A DNA stretch of 64,000 nucleotides, taken from assembly GCA_037349315.1 (NCBI GenBank), contig JBAIAC010000276.1:248001-312000 (forward strand), read 5' to 3'. The stretch comes from Chelydra serpentina (Eukaryota; Chordata; Testudines; Chelydridae). Position numbers and translations under genes: made by a program. Below the pieces are notes generated by a model that had not been told where the DNA came from, did no database searches, and worked only from the letters and a program-made list of their open reading frames with translations. Shown here one piece after another: positions 25,588 to 36,108 of the stretch (positions are counted from its first letter, which is position 1; every line of letters begins with the position of its first letter).

Positions 25588-25619
25588 AAAGGTCCCTGGT
25601 TCAATCCCAGGCTTTGGCA
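25547..25619 (+). tRNA. tRNA-Phe-GAA
   Basis: 73 nt. GCCGAAG/CTTTGGC acceptor with one G-T pair, A box TAGCTCAGTTGG, anticodon loop CTGAAGA (GAA), T arm CCTGGTTCAATCCCAGG. One anticodon-stem mismatch (C28-A42) also occurs in the sister copy at 34.4 kb. Only a TTT, not a TTTT, follows. Confidence 0.9.
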
Positions 25620-25965
25620 TGCTCTTTGGTCCCTTTGTGTGCAGGGGTGGGCTGTTTTCTCGCAGCGCAGTGGTACCTCTACCCACCATGAGTTCCTCAT
25701 TTCAGGCTCCCCAGCAGGAAAAGACAGTGGGGGCTTGTGCCCACCTGGGCTTTCCTTCTTCTCTTGCTCTTTCTCAGCAAGGGGAAGGAAAAGAAGCTCT
25801 CCTTCAAGCTGCAGTCACAAGGGCAAGAGAAGGTTGACTTCCTGAGCTCCGGCTCCAGTCCTTTGCTCTACCAGTTGATCTCTCGAAGGGCTGCCACTTT
25901 CTCCAGGTTCACCCATCGGTGTGTGCCAGCGTGAGCACCAGCCAAGTGGTTGGCATTTGAAGGAA

Positions 25966-26037
25966 GTTTCTGTAGTGTAGTGTTATCACGTTTGCCTAAC
26001 ACCCAAAAGGTCACGGGTTTGAAACCAGGCAGAAACA
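25966..26037 (+). pseudogene. tRNA-Val-AAC, decayed
   Basis: 72 nt, one D-loop base shorter than normal (GTAGTGTTATC). Anticodon loop CTAACAC (AAC), but the stem has a C-C pair and the T stem is unpaired (CACGG against ACCAG). TTTTT follows 10 bases downstream. Probably inactive. Confidence 0.8.
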
Positions 26038-26433
26038 TGACAGTTAACTTTTTCCCCACTCCCCTAGCTGTCCAGCAAGGCACTCCTCCTTCTGCCACTG
26101 GCCTGTCCTTGGGATAACCCCAAGCCCTGCAGGACAGAGGGTGGGGAAATGAGCTGAGAAAGCACCTTAGCATCAGCCAGGGAAAGCTGGAGGATCTCGG
26201 CCAGTCACCTCTTGGAGCCTTGTGGCTTGGCCTCCTCTGCCCTTGGAGGTTGGCCGAGGGAGGCTGGTCTCCCTGCTGGCCTCCCTTGTGTGACTTGCCA
26301 AAGGAGGAAGTGAGGCGAGAATGGGGCAAAGGAGGAAGGTCGCGCTGAGGAAGGCAGGACAGGAGCTAAGAGCCTCAATGCGGCTCAGTGGGGTTAGTCG
26401 AGCGCCACCGTTCGTCCTGCCAAAGCCTGGGGA

Positions 26434-27215
26434 GGTGGGTTGGCTGCTGGGAGGTAGAATCCTGTGTCTGGGCCTGTCGTGCTGGGCTTTCTCCTGGGTG
26501 TGCAGCTGTGCCCTGAACTCACGAGTTTCCCTCGTTTCAGAGGCAACACGTGCAGAGGGCGGGATGTGGGGCCATGTGCCCACCTGGGTTAGCATCCCTG
26601 CTACAGCATGGGGTGCTGCCAGGCTCCCTCCCTGCACAGCAGCGGCTGGAGGGGGGAGGGGAGCGGGGCTGCCTTTGCTGCTTCCTCTCCCCGCATTGTT
26701 CACTCCTGGGAGGGGTGTTGATGGTAAGGGGGTGGGGCTGAACCTTGACATTGTGCCCCCCCCACCCCAAGTCTTTTAGCAGAGACCAGTCGTCTGTGCC
26801 TGGTTTCCAGCTCCTCAGCCGGTGGATAATGTTGGATTCTGCACCGGAGTGGCCGGCCCTGACTTTCTGTATCAGGAAGGGGAGGGAAAAGGAATCTCTT
26901 TTCAAACCCCCAGTCCCACCGCTGACCGAGGGGTGACTTTTTAAGCTCCCGCTACAGTGGAGGATTTAGAGTTAATGGGGCCCTGTGCGCGGCTTCATTT
27001 TCGGGTCCCCCCTTGGGACCCATCCAAGAAATCTCTCCTATCTCCCCCCATTGGTCTTTTTCCTCCTCACCCTCCTCCTCCATTATCAGTAATGGGAAGT
27101 GAAGGAACATAAAGTGAGGTACCTTGATTGGGGCAGAGGGTTGGACAGGGGGTGGTGGTGTAGGGTGTCAGGCTTTGGGAAGGAGTTGGGGTGGTGGGTG
27201 TAGGATCTGAACTGG
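26434..27215. other. No gene recognised
   Basis: Unique-looking sequence to the right of block A. It has short open frames only and no tRNA or clear transposon end. Confidence 0.4.
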
Positions 27216-27381
27216 GGCAGAGGAGATGCTCTAAGCGGATGGGAGAGAGCTGTCCTGTCCGTGTAGTTAATCCACCTCCCCGAGAGGCGGGAGCTATGTC
27301 AGTGGGAGAAGCTATGTCGGTGGGTGTGCAAGCTGTTCTGTTTACACGTCTATATAATGTTTAATCAACTATGCGCCTCAT

Positions 27382-27453
27382 GGGGGTATAGCTCAGTGGT
27401 AGAGTGTTTGACTGCAGATGAAGTGGTCCTTGGTTCAAATCCAAGTGCCCCCT
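27382..27453 (+). tRNA. tRNA-Cys-GCA
   Basis: 72 nt, acceptor GGGGGTA/TGCCCCC, A box TAGCTCAGTGG, anticodon loop CTGCAGA (GCA). One anticodon-stem base differs from its sisters (GATGAAG for GATCAAG), which unpairs that stem. TTTTT lies about 20 bases downstream. Probably weakened. Confidence 0.88.
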
Positions 27454-27536
27454 TAAAAGTCCCATACTTCAACAAAAATTTTTGCATATCCATTTCCATT
27501 ACGTTCAGGAGTTCCACCAAATGGGGATGCCTGAGA

Positions 27537-27661
27537 TAGGGTGATCAGACAGCAAATGTGAAAAATCAGGACAGGGGGTGGGGGGCAATAGGAGCCTATA
27601 TAATAAAAAGACCCCAAAATCTGAACTGTCCCTATAAAATCGGGACATATGGTCACCCTAG
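27537..27661 (-). mobile_element. 125-bp TIR element, copy 3
   Basis: Runs from TAGGGTGATCAGACAGC to ATGGTCACCCTAG. It occupies the same site downstream of tRNA-Cys as copy 4 at 41.33 kb, so it inserted before those two blocks separated. The third Cys block lacks it. Confidence 0.85.
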
Positions 27662-27719
27662 ACTGAAATGAATGGAAACACTCAACATTTTCCGGTGCAA
27701 ACGCATAAAAACCTGGCAA

Positions 27720-28150
27720 ACACGTCCCTCGGTGCATCTATACTGTGATAAAAGCCCTGCGGCCGGCTGGCCTGGATCGTCTGACTTGGACGTCTCGGTC
27801 TCAGGTTGTGGGACTAAAAGCTGCAGTGTGGACATAGGGATCAGGCTGGAGCCTCACCCCTCGTGGGATCTCAGAGGCTGGGCACAAGCCCAAGCGTCTA
27901 CACTGTAATTTTATAGCCCTGCAGCACAAGCCCCACAAGCCTGGATCAGCTGACCCAGGGTTTGAGAACAGTGACTTGGGTGTGTTAATGGCAGTGTAGA
28001 CGTAACGCTAGGCTACGTCCACACTGCAATGAACACCCAGGGCTGTCCCGTGCCAGCTCAGGCTCCCAGGGCTGGGCTGTGGGGTGGTGAATTTGCAGTG
28101 TAGACATCTTGGCTTAGGCTCAGTACTGGGCTCTGGGACCCCACGAGGTT
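27720..28150 (+). mobile_element. Non-autonomous hAT-like repeats
   Basis: Two adjacent repeats marked by 'ctgcagtgtggacatagg' and 'ggctacgtccacactgcaat' ends. I place them with turtle hAT-type non-autonomous elements by terminus style only. A partial copy follows the Cys block at 41.5-41.65 kb. Confidence 0.45.
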
Positions 28151-28626
28151 GGGAGGGAGTTTAGCAAGAGACAAAGGGAAATCGGCCGTGGAGTATTACC
28201 CTGGGCTCAGTGGCAGTTCCCCATTGGTCTGTCTGCTTTGGGGCAGGGACCATAACACGTCCTGCTGCATTCGTTATTTCAAAGGGTGGTTTAGGATTTT
28301 CAGTCTCAGACACGGTGCACAAAGCAGGACTCCACCCTGGGTGTAAACTAAATGAGCCGCCCACAGATTCTGGCAGCCACAAGGAGCCATTTGGTGTGAG
28401 AGTCAGACCTGCCCCTGTCCCAGAGGGAGGGGTCGTCTGGGAGGGGACTGGAACATGGACCTATCAGCGCTTAACAGCCAAACTTTCAGTAACTCTGTTA
28501 TCAGTGCCTGGGAGTGTAATTTAAACCATAAAAACAGCCACACTGGGCTAGACCAAAGGCCCATCTAGCTCTGTATTTTGTTTTCTGAGATTAGCCAATA
28601 CCAGGTGCCCTAAAAGCCACTCAACA
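28150..28626 (+). repeat. Inverted segmental duplication, arm 1 outer part
   Basis: Reverse-complement of about 39,352-39,770. Landmarks include GGTTTAGGATTTTCAGTCTC and the CR1-like tail GGGCTAGACCAAAGGCCCAT. Together with 30,523-30,913 it forms one arm of the Thr-Asn inverted duplication. Confidence 0.85.
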
Positions 28627-30522
28627 AGGTACCACTGGGAGTTGAACCCAGGATCTCATACCAGAAACCCAAGGGTTTCTTCAGGTATGTTAGCAACAAG
28701 AAGAAAGTCAAGGAACGTGTGGGCCCCTTGCTGAATGAGGGAGGGAACCTAGTGACAGAGGATGTAGAGAAAGCTAGTGTACTCAATGCTTTTTTTTCCT
28801 CTGTCTTCACAGACAAGGGCAGCTCCCAGATGGCTGCACTCCGCAGCATGGTATGGGGAGGAGGTGACCAGCCCTCTGTGGAGAAAGAAGTAGTTCGGGA
28901 CTATTTAGAAAAGCTGGACGAACACAAGTCCATGGGGCCGGATGCACTGCATCCGAGGGTGCTAAAGGAGTTGGCCGATGTGATTGCAGAGCCATTGGCC
29001 ATTATCTTTGACAAATCATGGCAATCGGGGGAGGTCCCGGATGACTGGAAAAAAGCTAATGTAGTGCCCATCTTTAAAAAAAGGGAAGAAGGAAGATCCG
29101 GGGAACTACAGGCCAGTCAGTCTCACCTCAGTCCCTGGAAAAATCATGGAACAGGTCCTCAAGGAATCAATTCTGAACCACTTAAAGGAGGGGAAAGTGA
29201 TCAGGAACAGTCAGCATGGATTCACCAAGGGCAAGTCATGCCTGACTAACCTAATTGCCTTCTATGATGAGATAACTGGCTCTGTGGATGAGGGGAAAGC
29301 AGTGGATGTGCTATTTCTTGACTTTAGCAAAGCTTTTGATACAGTCTCCCACAGTGTTCTTGCCAGCAAGTTAAAGAAGTATGGGCTGGATGAATGGACG
29401 GTAAGGTGGATAGAAAACTGGCTGGATGGTCGTGCTCAACGGGTAGTGATCAATGGCTCCATGTCTAGTTGGCAGCCGGTATCAAGTGGAGTGCCCCAAG
29501 GGTCAGTGCTGGGGCCGGTTTTGTTCAATATCTTCATCAACGACCTGGAGGATGGTGTGGACTGCACCCTTAGCAAGTGTGCAGATGACACTAAACTGGG
29601 AGGAGTGGTTGATACGCTGGAGGGTAGGGATAGGATACAGAGGGACCTAGACAAATTAGAGGATTGGGCCAAAAGAAATCTGATGAGGTTCAACAAGGAC
29701 AAGTGCAGAGTCCTGCACTTAGGACGGAAGAATCCCATGCACTGCTACAGACTAGGGACCGAATGGCTGGGCAGCAGTTCTGCAGAAAAGGACCTAGAGG
29801 TTACAGTGGATGAAAAGCTGAATATGAGTCAACAGTGTGCCCTTGTTGCCAAGAACGCTAACGGCATTTTGGGCTGTATAAGTAGGGGCATTTCCAGCAG
29901 ATCGAGGGATGTGATTATTCCCCTCTATTCGGCACTGGTGAGGCCTCATTTGGAGTACTGTGTCCAGTTTTGGGCCCCACACTACAAAAAGGATGTGGAT
30001 AAATTGGAAAGAGTCCAACGGAGGGCAACAAAAATGATTAGGGGGCTGGAGCACATGACTTATGAGGAGAGGCTGAGGGAACTGGGATTGTTTAGCCTGC
30101 AGAAGAGAAGAGTGAGGGGGGATTTGATAGCTGCTTTCAACTACCTAAAAGGGAGTTCCAAAGAGGATGGATCTAGACTGTTCTCAGTGGTAGAAGATGA
30201 CAGAACAAGGAGTAATGGTCTCAAGTTGCAGAGGGGGAGGTTTAGGTTGGATATTAGGAAAAACTTTTTCACTAGTAGGGTGGTGAAGCACTGGAATGGG
30301 TTACCTAGGGAGGTGGTGGAATCTCCTTCCCTAGAGGTTTTTAAGGTCAGGCTTGACAAAGCCCTGGCTGGGATGATCTAGTTGAGGTTGGTCCTGCTTT
30401 GAGCAGGGGGTTGGACTAGATGACCTCCTGAGGTCCCTTCCAACCCTGAGGTTCTATGATTCTATGATTCTATGATCTCCTGTTTACAAAACAGGAGCTT
30501 TAACCAGCTAAGCCATGGTACC
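28627..30522 (-). pseudogene. tRNA-Thr-TGT gene split by a CR1 insertion
   Basis: The 3' part lies at 28,627-28,657 and the 5' part at 30,474-30,522 (both minus strand). The 6-bp GATCTC is present at both junctions (28,652-28,657 and 30,474-30,479), as expected for a target-site duplication. 31 + 49 - 6 gives exactly 74 nt, the normal tRNA-Thr length. The acceptor GGTACCA/TGGTACC is perfect and the anticodon loop is TTTGTAA (TGT), so the gene was apparently sound when hit. The break falls just 3' of the anticodon stem. Its uninterrupted inverted sister is Thr-CGT at 39,278. Confidence 0.93.
28658..30473 (+). mobile_element. CR1 LINE, 5'-truncated, RT nearly open
   Basis: A 1.8-kb CR1 copy. 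The long frame from 29,146 to 30,381 carries RT motif A FLDFSKAF (residues 57-64), [11 protein letters not shown] (114-124), a CADD at 145-148 where FADD is usual, [15 protein letters not shown], and the C-terminal [14 protein letters not shown] and HWNGLP blocks. The preceding frame (from about 28,719) encodes the upstream RT part and is separated by a one-base slip in the A-run at 29,076-29,082. The 3' end is the ATTCTATG repeat. The methionine at 29,146 is internal, not a true start. A fairly young copy by its intact frames. The Phe-to-Cys change at YADD suggests loss of activity. Confidence 0.95.
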
Positions 30523-30839
30523 AAGAATGATCTTTACGGTCCCAGTTCATATTAACAACGTCACAGCAGCCTACAGAGAAGTGGGAGGGAGGCGCCTTCG
30601 AGCCGGCGAGTCTCGTCCGTTTCTCCCTTGCCGCTTGGGCGGAGGCGGGAAGCGAGCGAAACGTGCCCGGCTGAAGGTTTTGCGCTCGGCCTTGAGGATT
30701 AAGCCTGAGCCTCCGGCATGGGTGCTGGGAGATGGGTTTCCGAGTCGCATCCAGCGCACGCTTCGGGTCTCAGCTGAAACCACTGAGGCCAAGAGGGACC
30801 CTTTAGAGGCGGAAAAAAGGGGCCTTTGAGGCTTATCAC
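30523..30839 (-). repeat. Inverted segmental duplication, arm 1 inner part
   Basis: Reverse-complement of 37,203-37,545 and, with a deletion, of 39,106-39,270. A GC-rich stretch (CCGCTTGGGCGGAGGCGGGA) is shared. Open frames of about 100 codons occur in both arms but match no family. Confidence 0.85.
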
Positions 30840-30913
30840 TGTCCCTGGGTGGGCTCGGGCCACCAGCCTGTCAGTTAACAGCCGAACGCACTGACCAATT
30901 GCGCCACAGAGAC
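30840..30913 (-). tRNA. tRNA-Asn-GTT, B box damaged
   Basis: 74 nt, acceptor GTCTCTG/CAGGGAC, A box TGGCGCAATTGG, anticodon loop CTGTTAA (GTT). The T loop is CCCGAGC, replacing the invariant TT at 54-55, so B-box binding should suffer. It is the only Asn copy here with the standard GTT anticodon. Confidence 0.88.
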
Positions 30914-31119
30914 ACAAGTTTGCTGTTGCCAAGGCTGCTGCCTAGCAGCCAGCACCTCTGCCTGCCAGTGCCAGCAAACCTAATAGTTTAACAAAAAAGC
31001 CTATGTCCCTCGCGTCCCACGTTTATCTCCAGACTTCTTCTCCTTCTCCAGATTCTCCCCCAACAAGCTTCTATTCCGTGAACTTTTTGAAACTTTTCAC
31101 TTGTAAAGCCCAGTGAGCT

Positions 31120-31191
31120 GCATTGGTGGTATAGTGGTGAGCATAGTTGTTCTCCCCGTAATTGATCTGGGTTCGATTCCCAGCTAATGCA
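31120..31191 (+). pseudogene. tRNA-Gly-TCC, degenerate anticodon arm
   Basis: 72 nt. Acceptor GCATTGG/CTAATGC, A box TGGTGGTATAGTGG and T arm GGGTTCGATTCCC (CpG kept). The anticodon loop is TCTCCCC: TCC is kept but U33 is C, and the stem has only weak pairs. Confidence 0.8.
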
Positions 31192-31199
31192 GTGATGTG

Positions 31200-31372
31200 A
31201 GGTTTTGCACATTGGCCTGCTAATCCCAGGGGTGTGAGTTCAATCCTTGAGGGGGCCATTTAGGGATCTGGGGCAAAAATCTGTCAGGGGACAGTACTTG
31301 GTCCTGCTAGTGAAGGCAGGGGATGGGACTCGATGACCTTTCAAGGTCGTTCCAGTTCTAGGACATTGGCAT
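31200..31372 (+). mobile_element. tRNA-derived SINE (turtle PolIII/Cry type), 3' part
   Basis: Contains a B-box-like GTGTGAGTTCAATCC, then GAGGGGGCCATTTAGGGATC, TACTTGGTCCTGCTAGTGAA and the CR1-like tail GGACTCGATGACC-type sequence. The head with the A box is missing. This matches my memory of the cryptodiran turtle SINE, hence the host inference. Confidence 0.65.
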
Positions 31373-31379
31373 AGCTCCA

Positions 31380-31900
31380 TTTTTTTTAAGGGATTGACTC
31401 CGTGTATACAAATTTGCAGAGGGAAAATAGAGTTGAGGTCTGTTATTTCTCATCTCTATATATTATTTATTTATTTATTTATTTTAAAAACCATTTTTGC
31501 TGTTAACAAGCATGCTGCCTCTGGAGACACAAATCCACAGTTTGAGGACTGCAAAACTAAGCATCTCTGATGGAATCATCTAGACTGAGCACTGAGTCCC
31601 ATTGGGTAGATAGAAAGATTAACCTAAATAATCTATACAGAAGCCTGCGGAACCCCATGAGATTGGGTTCCTAAGCCATGAACTATTAGAACTCCTTTAC
31701 AAAACTTTTCTTAAACATTACATGAATATACTGTCTCATACTATAGAATTAGAATTTATAATCCCTATTCCATGATGAGATATAACATATCTTAATTACA
31801 ATTATCTTTAGATAGGTTATTTTCCTCAAGAAACCAATTTAAATTTAAAGAAAATCAGTTTGTTTTTTTTATTTTTTTTTAAAAGTCATTGATTTTTCTC
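31380..31900. other. AT-rich region
   Basis: Low-GC sequence with a (TTTA)n stretch near 31,465 and long T-runs near 31,860. No gene is seen. Confidence 0.6.
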
Positions 31901-31939
31901 CAAGCTGACAGCGGGGCATGGTGCGGGGTGTGGGGGAAG

Positions 31940-32036
31940 GGTTGGTCCCCAGCTGGAGCGAGGCAAAGTGCAGGAGGTCAGACTAGATGATCACACTGGT
32001 CCCTTCTGACCTTAAAGGCTCTGAGTCTAACAGGGA
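31940..32036 (+). mobile_element. CR1 3' tail
   Basis: Contains AGGTCAGACTAGATGATCAC followed by GGTCCCTTCTGACCTTAAAG, the usual CR1 3' untranslated end. Confidence 0.7.
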
Positions 32037-32252
32037 GAGGGAAGTAAAGGAATTAAAAAAAAAACAAAAACCCAAACATTGTAATACAAGGGTGACTCCA
32101 ACAGCTCATTGGATAGTCCCGCCCCTTTCTTCCCCCACTGGGTGTTGAATGACCTGCTGGGATTTGGGACATTAATTCTCTCATTCCATTGATAAACTGA
32201 TACCCTGTGACTGAAATTAAACCAATTCCCAGCCAGGAAAACCTCACACCCC

Positions 32253-32324
32253 TGCATTGGCTGGGAATCAAACCCAGGTCAACTGCTTGGAAGGCAGCTC
32301 TGCTCACCACTACACCACCAATGC
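32253..32324 (-). tRNA. tRNA-Gly-TCC
   Basis: 72 nt. Acceptor GCATTGG/CCAATGC fully paired, A box TGGTGGTGTAGTGG, anticodon loop CTTCCAA (TCC) with GCTGC/GCAGT stem. B box GGGTTTGATTCCC has lost its CpG. TTTT follows about 12 bases downstream. Confidence 0.92.
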
Positions 32325-33618
32325 ACCTAGCGAAACCTCTCCTGTGTGCCACTGATGCTTGGCAAACGACTCACCCCCACAGCGCTCAGGAGCTGGTTGG
32401 GGAGGCCGGAGGCAGCCTGTCAGCTGTGAGCAGAGACAGGTCCCCAGAGTGACTGACAGGTGGGGACCTGGGCTCCACAGCACAGCCTGAGGTGGCTCCA
32501 GCCCCATCTCTGCCCTCAGAGAAGGGAAATGAAAATCAGTGACCCTAATGGCAAACGTGACCCCCGAAGGAAGGAGACAGGCTCCTTTGAACGCACAGTT
32601 TGGGTTGTTCCTGCTACGCACTGAGGGTTTGTTGCTGCTGCTGATTCCAGTCTTTGGGCTCTGCCCGGACAAGGAAGGATTCAGGCTGTCACTCAAGGGA
32701 AGAGGGGAGATGATGCAGGTTTCTCTGTCCCATTGTTCCATGGGCAGCCTACTAGATTGCCAGCTGCTTCTCCACTGAAGTGTGTGTGGCGGGGCAGAGA
32801 GTGACACTATGCAAAACAGATAAGTGTGGAACAATGACACAGCACAAAACCACACAACAGAAGAGTGTAGAGAGATAGGGCAGGGAGGGACCCTGAGAGT
32901 CAGGACCAAGTATCCCTAGGTCATCCCTGACAGGTATTTGCATAACCCCTTCTTAAAATCCTCCAATGACGGAGATTGTGCAACTTCCCATGGAGGCCAC
33001 TGCCATGCAATCGACAATGCTTGGCTTGTGATTAAGGGCCAGGCTGTGACTCAGAAAATGTTGATTCAGTTCCAAGTTTGGCCCCATTATTCTCTGTGCA
33101 AACATGGACAAATGATATCACATCTTTTTAGCCTCAGTTTCCCCATCTGTAAAATGGGAACCACCCTCCCACACTTCATCTATTTTGCCTGTGAGCTCCT
33201 GGCATTAAGGACTCTCTCTCTCACTATGAGTTGTACAACACCTGCAGAATCAGGGTCCCCATCCTTGGTCGGGGTTTCCGCAGTGCCTGGCACAACTAGG
33301 GCACCCACTGTTGGATGGGGTATCTGCAGGGGGATTAAAGGGCAGGGCTAACCATCACGCTTCATGACTCAAACTGCTCTGTGACTGGGGAATCAGGAGG
33401 GACTGTTCCCATGTAACAACGTATGGAAAGGGTCATTGTGCAGTCCGTGGGGAAGGGTTAGAGTTTCCTTTACTATTTCCAGCATTGGCCACTCCCACAG
33501 ACAGGATGCCTGCTGGGGGAGGAGAAATACAAGGCTTAATGGGACCATGGATCTGATCAGATGAGGCCGGGGGGAGGGGGGGATTTAACCACCCCCAGCC
33601 CATAACCTCCAATATGCA

Positions 33619-34180
33619 GAATCATAGAATCATAGGACTGTAAGGGACCTTGAGAGGTCATCCAGTCCAGCTCCCTGCACTCATAAGTATAATCTAGACC
33701 ATCCCTGACAGGTGTTTGTCGAACCTGCTCTTAAAAACCTCCCCTGACAGAGATTCCACAACCTCCCTGGGGAATTCACTCCAGTGCTTAACAGCCCTGA
33801 CAGACAGGGAGTTTTTCCTGATGTCCAACCTAAACCACCCTCGCTGCAATTTAAGCCCTTGGTCCTTGTCCTATCCTCAGATGAAGAATAATGTGTCCCC
33901 TCCCTCCTTGTAACAACCTTTTCTGTACTTGAAAACTGTGATCACGTCCCCTCTCGGTCATCTCTTCTCCAGACTAAACACACCCAATTGTTTTCAATCT
34001 TCCCTCACAGCTCACGTTTTCTAGAGCTTTCACCATTTTTGTTGCTCTTCTCTGCACTTTCTCCAATTTGTCCCCATCTTTCCTGAAATGTGGTGCCCAG
34101 GATTGGACATAATACTCCAGCTGAGGCCTAATCAGTGTGGACTCCCTCCAGAAACAAAGGACTGTGCTTAAAAAACCCAG
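33619..34180 (-). mobile_element. CR1 LINE 3' fragment (paralogue)
   Basis: Same copy as at 24.22 kb, duplicated with the block; antisense CR1 tail and RT C-terminus. A minus-strand frame still shows the VQRRATKMV motif. Confidence 0.85.
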
Positions 34181-34417
34181 GGAACACCTCAAAACCTCAG
34201 GAAACTGCAATAACTGGGCCCCAGTCGCCTTCAGCCACCAGGTAACCCAGGAACTAAGGCAGGAATGAGGTGAGGGAGCAAGTCAAGCTGAGCAAGGCAG
34301 GAAAAATAATTCATCTTCCCTCCATGGGCCGCTCGCAATGACGTCCTTTTTGTGTGCCATGGCTGACAAACACATCCCGGACAGAGAAGCAGCAGGCCAG
34401 AAATGTGTCCTGTAGGG

Positions 34418-34490
34418 GCCAAAGTAGCTCAGTGGGGAGAGCGTCAGACTGAAGATCTAAAGGTCCCTGGTTCAATCCCAGGCTTTGGCA
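34418..34490 (+). tRNA. tRNA-Phe-GAA
   Basis: 73 nt. Acceptor GCCAAAG/CTTTGGC is perfectly paired, even better than the copy at 25.5 kb: a G4-to-A change restores a Watson-Crick pair. Anticodon loop CTGAAGA. It carries the same C28-A42 mismatch as its sister. B box GGTTCAATCCC. Confidence 0.9.
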
Positions 34491-34838
34491 TGCTCTTTGG
34501 TCCCTTTGTGTGCAGGTTTGGGCTGTTTTCTCGCAGCGCAGTGGTACCTCTACCCACCACGAGTCCCTCATTTCAGGCTCCCCAGCAGGAAAAAACAGTG
34601 GGGGCTTGTGCCCACCTGGGCTTTCCTTCTTCTCTTGCTCTTTCTCAGCAAGGGGAAGGAAAAGAAGCTCTCCTTCAAGCTGGAGTCACAAGGGCAAGAG
34701 AAGTTGACTTCCTGAGCTCCAGCTCCAGTCCTTTTTGCTACCAGTTGATCTCTCGAAGGGCTGCTGCCACTTTCTCCAGGTTCGCCCATCGGTGTGTGCC
34801 AGCGTGAGCACCAGCCAAGTGGCTGGCATTTGAAGGAA

Positions 34839-34905
34839 GTTTCTGTGGTGCAGTGGTTATCACATTTGTGAAATACGCAAAAGGTCCCTGGTTCAGACAT
34901 AGGTT
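34839..34905 (+). pseudogene. tRNA-Val-derived pseudogene
   Basis: Starts GTTTCTGTGGTGCAGTGG with a good A box, but the anticodon loop is GAAATAC without U33, and the T arm (GGTTCAGACATAGG) and 3' acceptor are destroyed. It is the sister of the Val copy at 25,966. Confidence 0.75.
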
Positions 34906-35299
34906 GGCTTCCTTTTTCCAGCTCCCCTAGCTGTCCAGCAAGACACTCCTCCTTCTGCCACTGGCCTGTCCTTGGGATAACCCCAACCCCTGCAGGACAG
35001 AGGGTGGTGAAATGAGCTGAGAAAGCGCCTTAGCATTAGCCGGGGGAAGCTGGAGGATCTCGGCCAGTCACCTCTTGGAGCCCTGTGGCTTGGCCTCCTC
35101 TGCCCTTGGAGGTTGGCCGAGGGAGGCCGGTCTCCCTGCTGGCCTCCCTTGTGTGACTTGCCAAAGGAGGAAGTGAGGCGGGAATGGGGCAAAGGAGGAA
35201 GGTCGTGCTGAGGAAGGCAGGACAGGAGCTAAGCGCCTCAGTGCGGCTCAGTGGGGTTAGTCGAGCGCCACCGTTTGTCCTGCCAAAGCCTGGGGAGGT

Positions 35300-35967
35300 G
35301 CGGCTGTGGAAAGTGGGCAGATACCGGACTAACACCCACTGCAGGCCCCTGCAGACGAGCATGTGGGGCGGCGGCTGACGTTCTGCAGCCAGCATCCGAA
35401 TGCTGGAGGAAAGCGGGGCCCGGCCCCCAGCTGGGGCCTCTGACCCCTCCCGCTCAGGGGGCTCCTTTTGGCAGCGGGGGAGGAGATTTTTCCCCAAGCA
35501 GCTTTTCCCCAGCTGGCGAGAAGCAGAGAAACACCCAGGCTCCAAAGGTGCTATTTAACCGGCCCCCTCCAGGCCAGGCAGACGGCTCTGACGCTAGTCC
35601 GGTGTCCGCCCACTTTCTGTGGCGAGCTGGGAAGGCCAGACGCTGGATTGGGACCAGCTGGGGCTCACATGCTGATCTTTGCCCTCCCCAGCCCCCCTGG
35701 ACCAGAGCCTTCGCCCCAGCAGCCAAACAGAGGATTTGGCTCTAAAGAAAGCCGGACTTGCAGCCCAAGTGAGGGCTAAGGAAGCACAACTGTAATGGGA
35801 CTTGAACCCTCAGCTCAAGACAGCTTATTTTTTGCCCCCCAGTAAGAGCCGGCTGGCTTGTGAAGCCTGTTATGAGAACCATAAACGGATTCTGTTCCCC
35901 GAAATCGGGCCAGCTAGTGAGCTTAGGGAGGGTTAATGACCCACCGGAGGTTGGCAGAAAGCAGCAC
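35300..35967. other. No gene recognised
   Basis: GC-moderate sequence with several short open frames lacking domains. Near 35,795 the minus strand reads GAGGGTTCAAGTCCC, a lone B-box-like element without a cloverleaf. Confidence 0.4.
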
Positions 35968-35979
35968 GTTTATTACACT

Positions 35980-36108
35980 ATCAGAGGGGTCGCCGTGTTA
36001 GTCTGGATCTGTAGAAGCGACAAAGGGTCCTGTGGCACCTTATAGACTAACAGAGGTATTGAAGCATAAGCTTTTGTGGGTCAATACCCACTTCTTCGGA
36101 TGCAAGCA
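35980..36108 (+). mobile_element. Single-copy member of the inverted-dimer family, with 12-bp target duplication
   Basis: Runs from ATCAGAGGGGTCGCCG through ACCTTATAGACTAACAGAGG to the CGGATGCAAGCA end. Flanked by GTTTATTACACT at 35,968-35,979 and 36,109-36,120. Same family as 22,558-22,749 but in monomer form. Encodes nothing. Confidence 0.8.

Larger units (their letters stand above)
23310..26433 (+). repeat. Direct segmental duplication, copy A (Phe-Val block)
   Basis: Collinear with 32,710-35,297. It holds a MIR/L2-like piece, a CR1 tail, tRNA-Phe and a tRNA-Val. Copy A contains about 537 bp (24,812-25,344) absent from copy B. The breakpoints lie at GATGCAGGTTTCTCTG on the left and GCCAAAGCCTGGGGAGGTG on the right. 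Confidence 0.9.
27215..27790 (+). repeat. tRNA-Cys block, copy 1
   Basis: Shares 'gagatgctctaagcggatgg' through the Cys gene and the MITE-like copy to 'aacgcataaaaacctggcaa' with 41.02-41.55 and 50.03-50.49 kb, all in direct orientation. Confidence 0.8.
32710..35297 (+). repeat. Direct segmental duplication, copy B (Phe-Val block)
   Basis: Collinear with 23,310-26,433 and shorter by the 24,812-25,344 segment. High similarity throughout except in the Val tRNA, which is far more decayed here. Confidence 0.9.

Noticed and set aside
29146..30381. Complete protein-coding gene of 411 codons
   Set aside because: It is the C-terminal part of a 5'-truncated CR1 reverse transcriptase with an upstream frameshift and an altered catalytic motif.
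30515..30829. 104-codon frame conserved in the inverted copy at 37.2-37.55 kb
   Set aside because: Conservation follows from recent duplication of the DNA. The frame ends differ in the two arms and no domain is seen.
35785..35815. Lone B-box-like GGGTTCAAGTCCC on the minus strand
   Set aside because: No A box, anticodon arm or acceptor pairing within tRNA distance.
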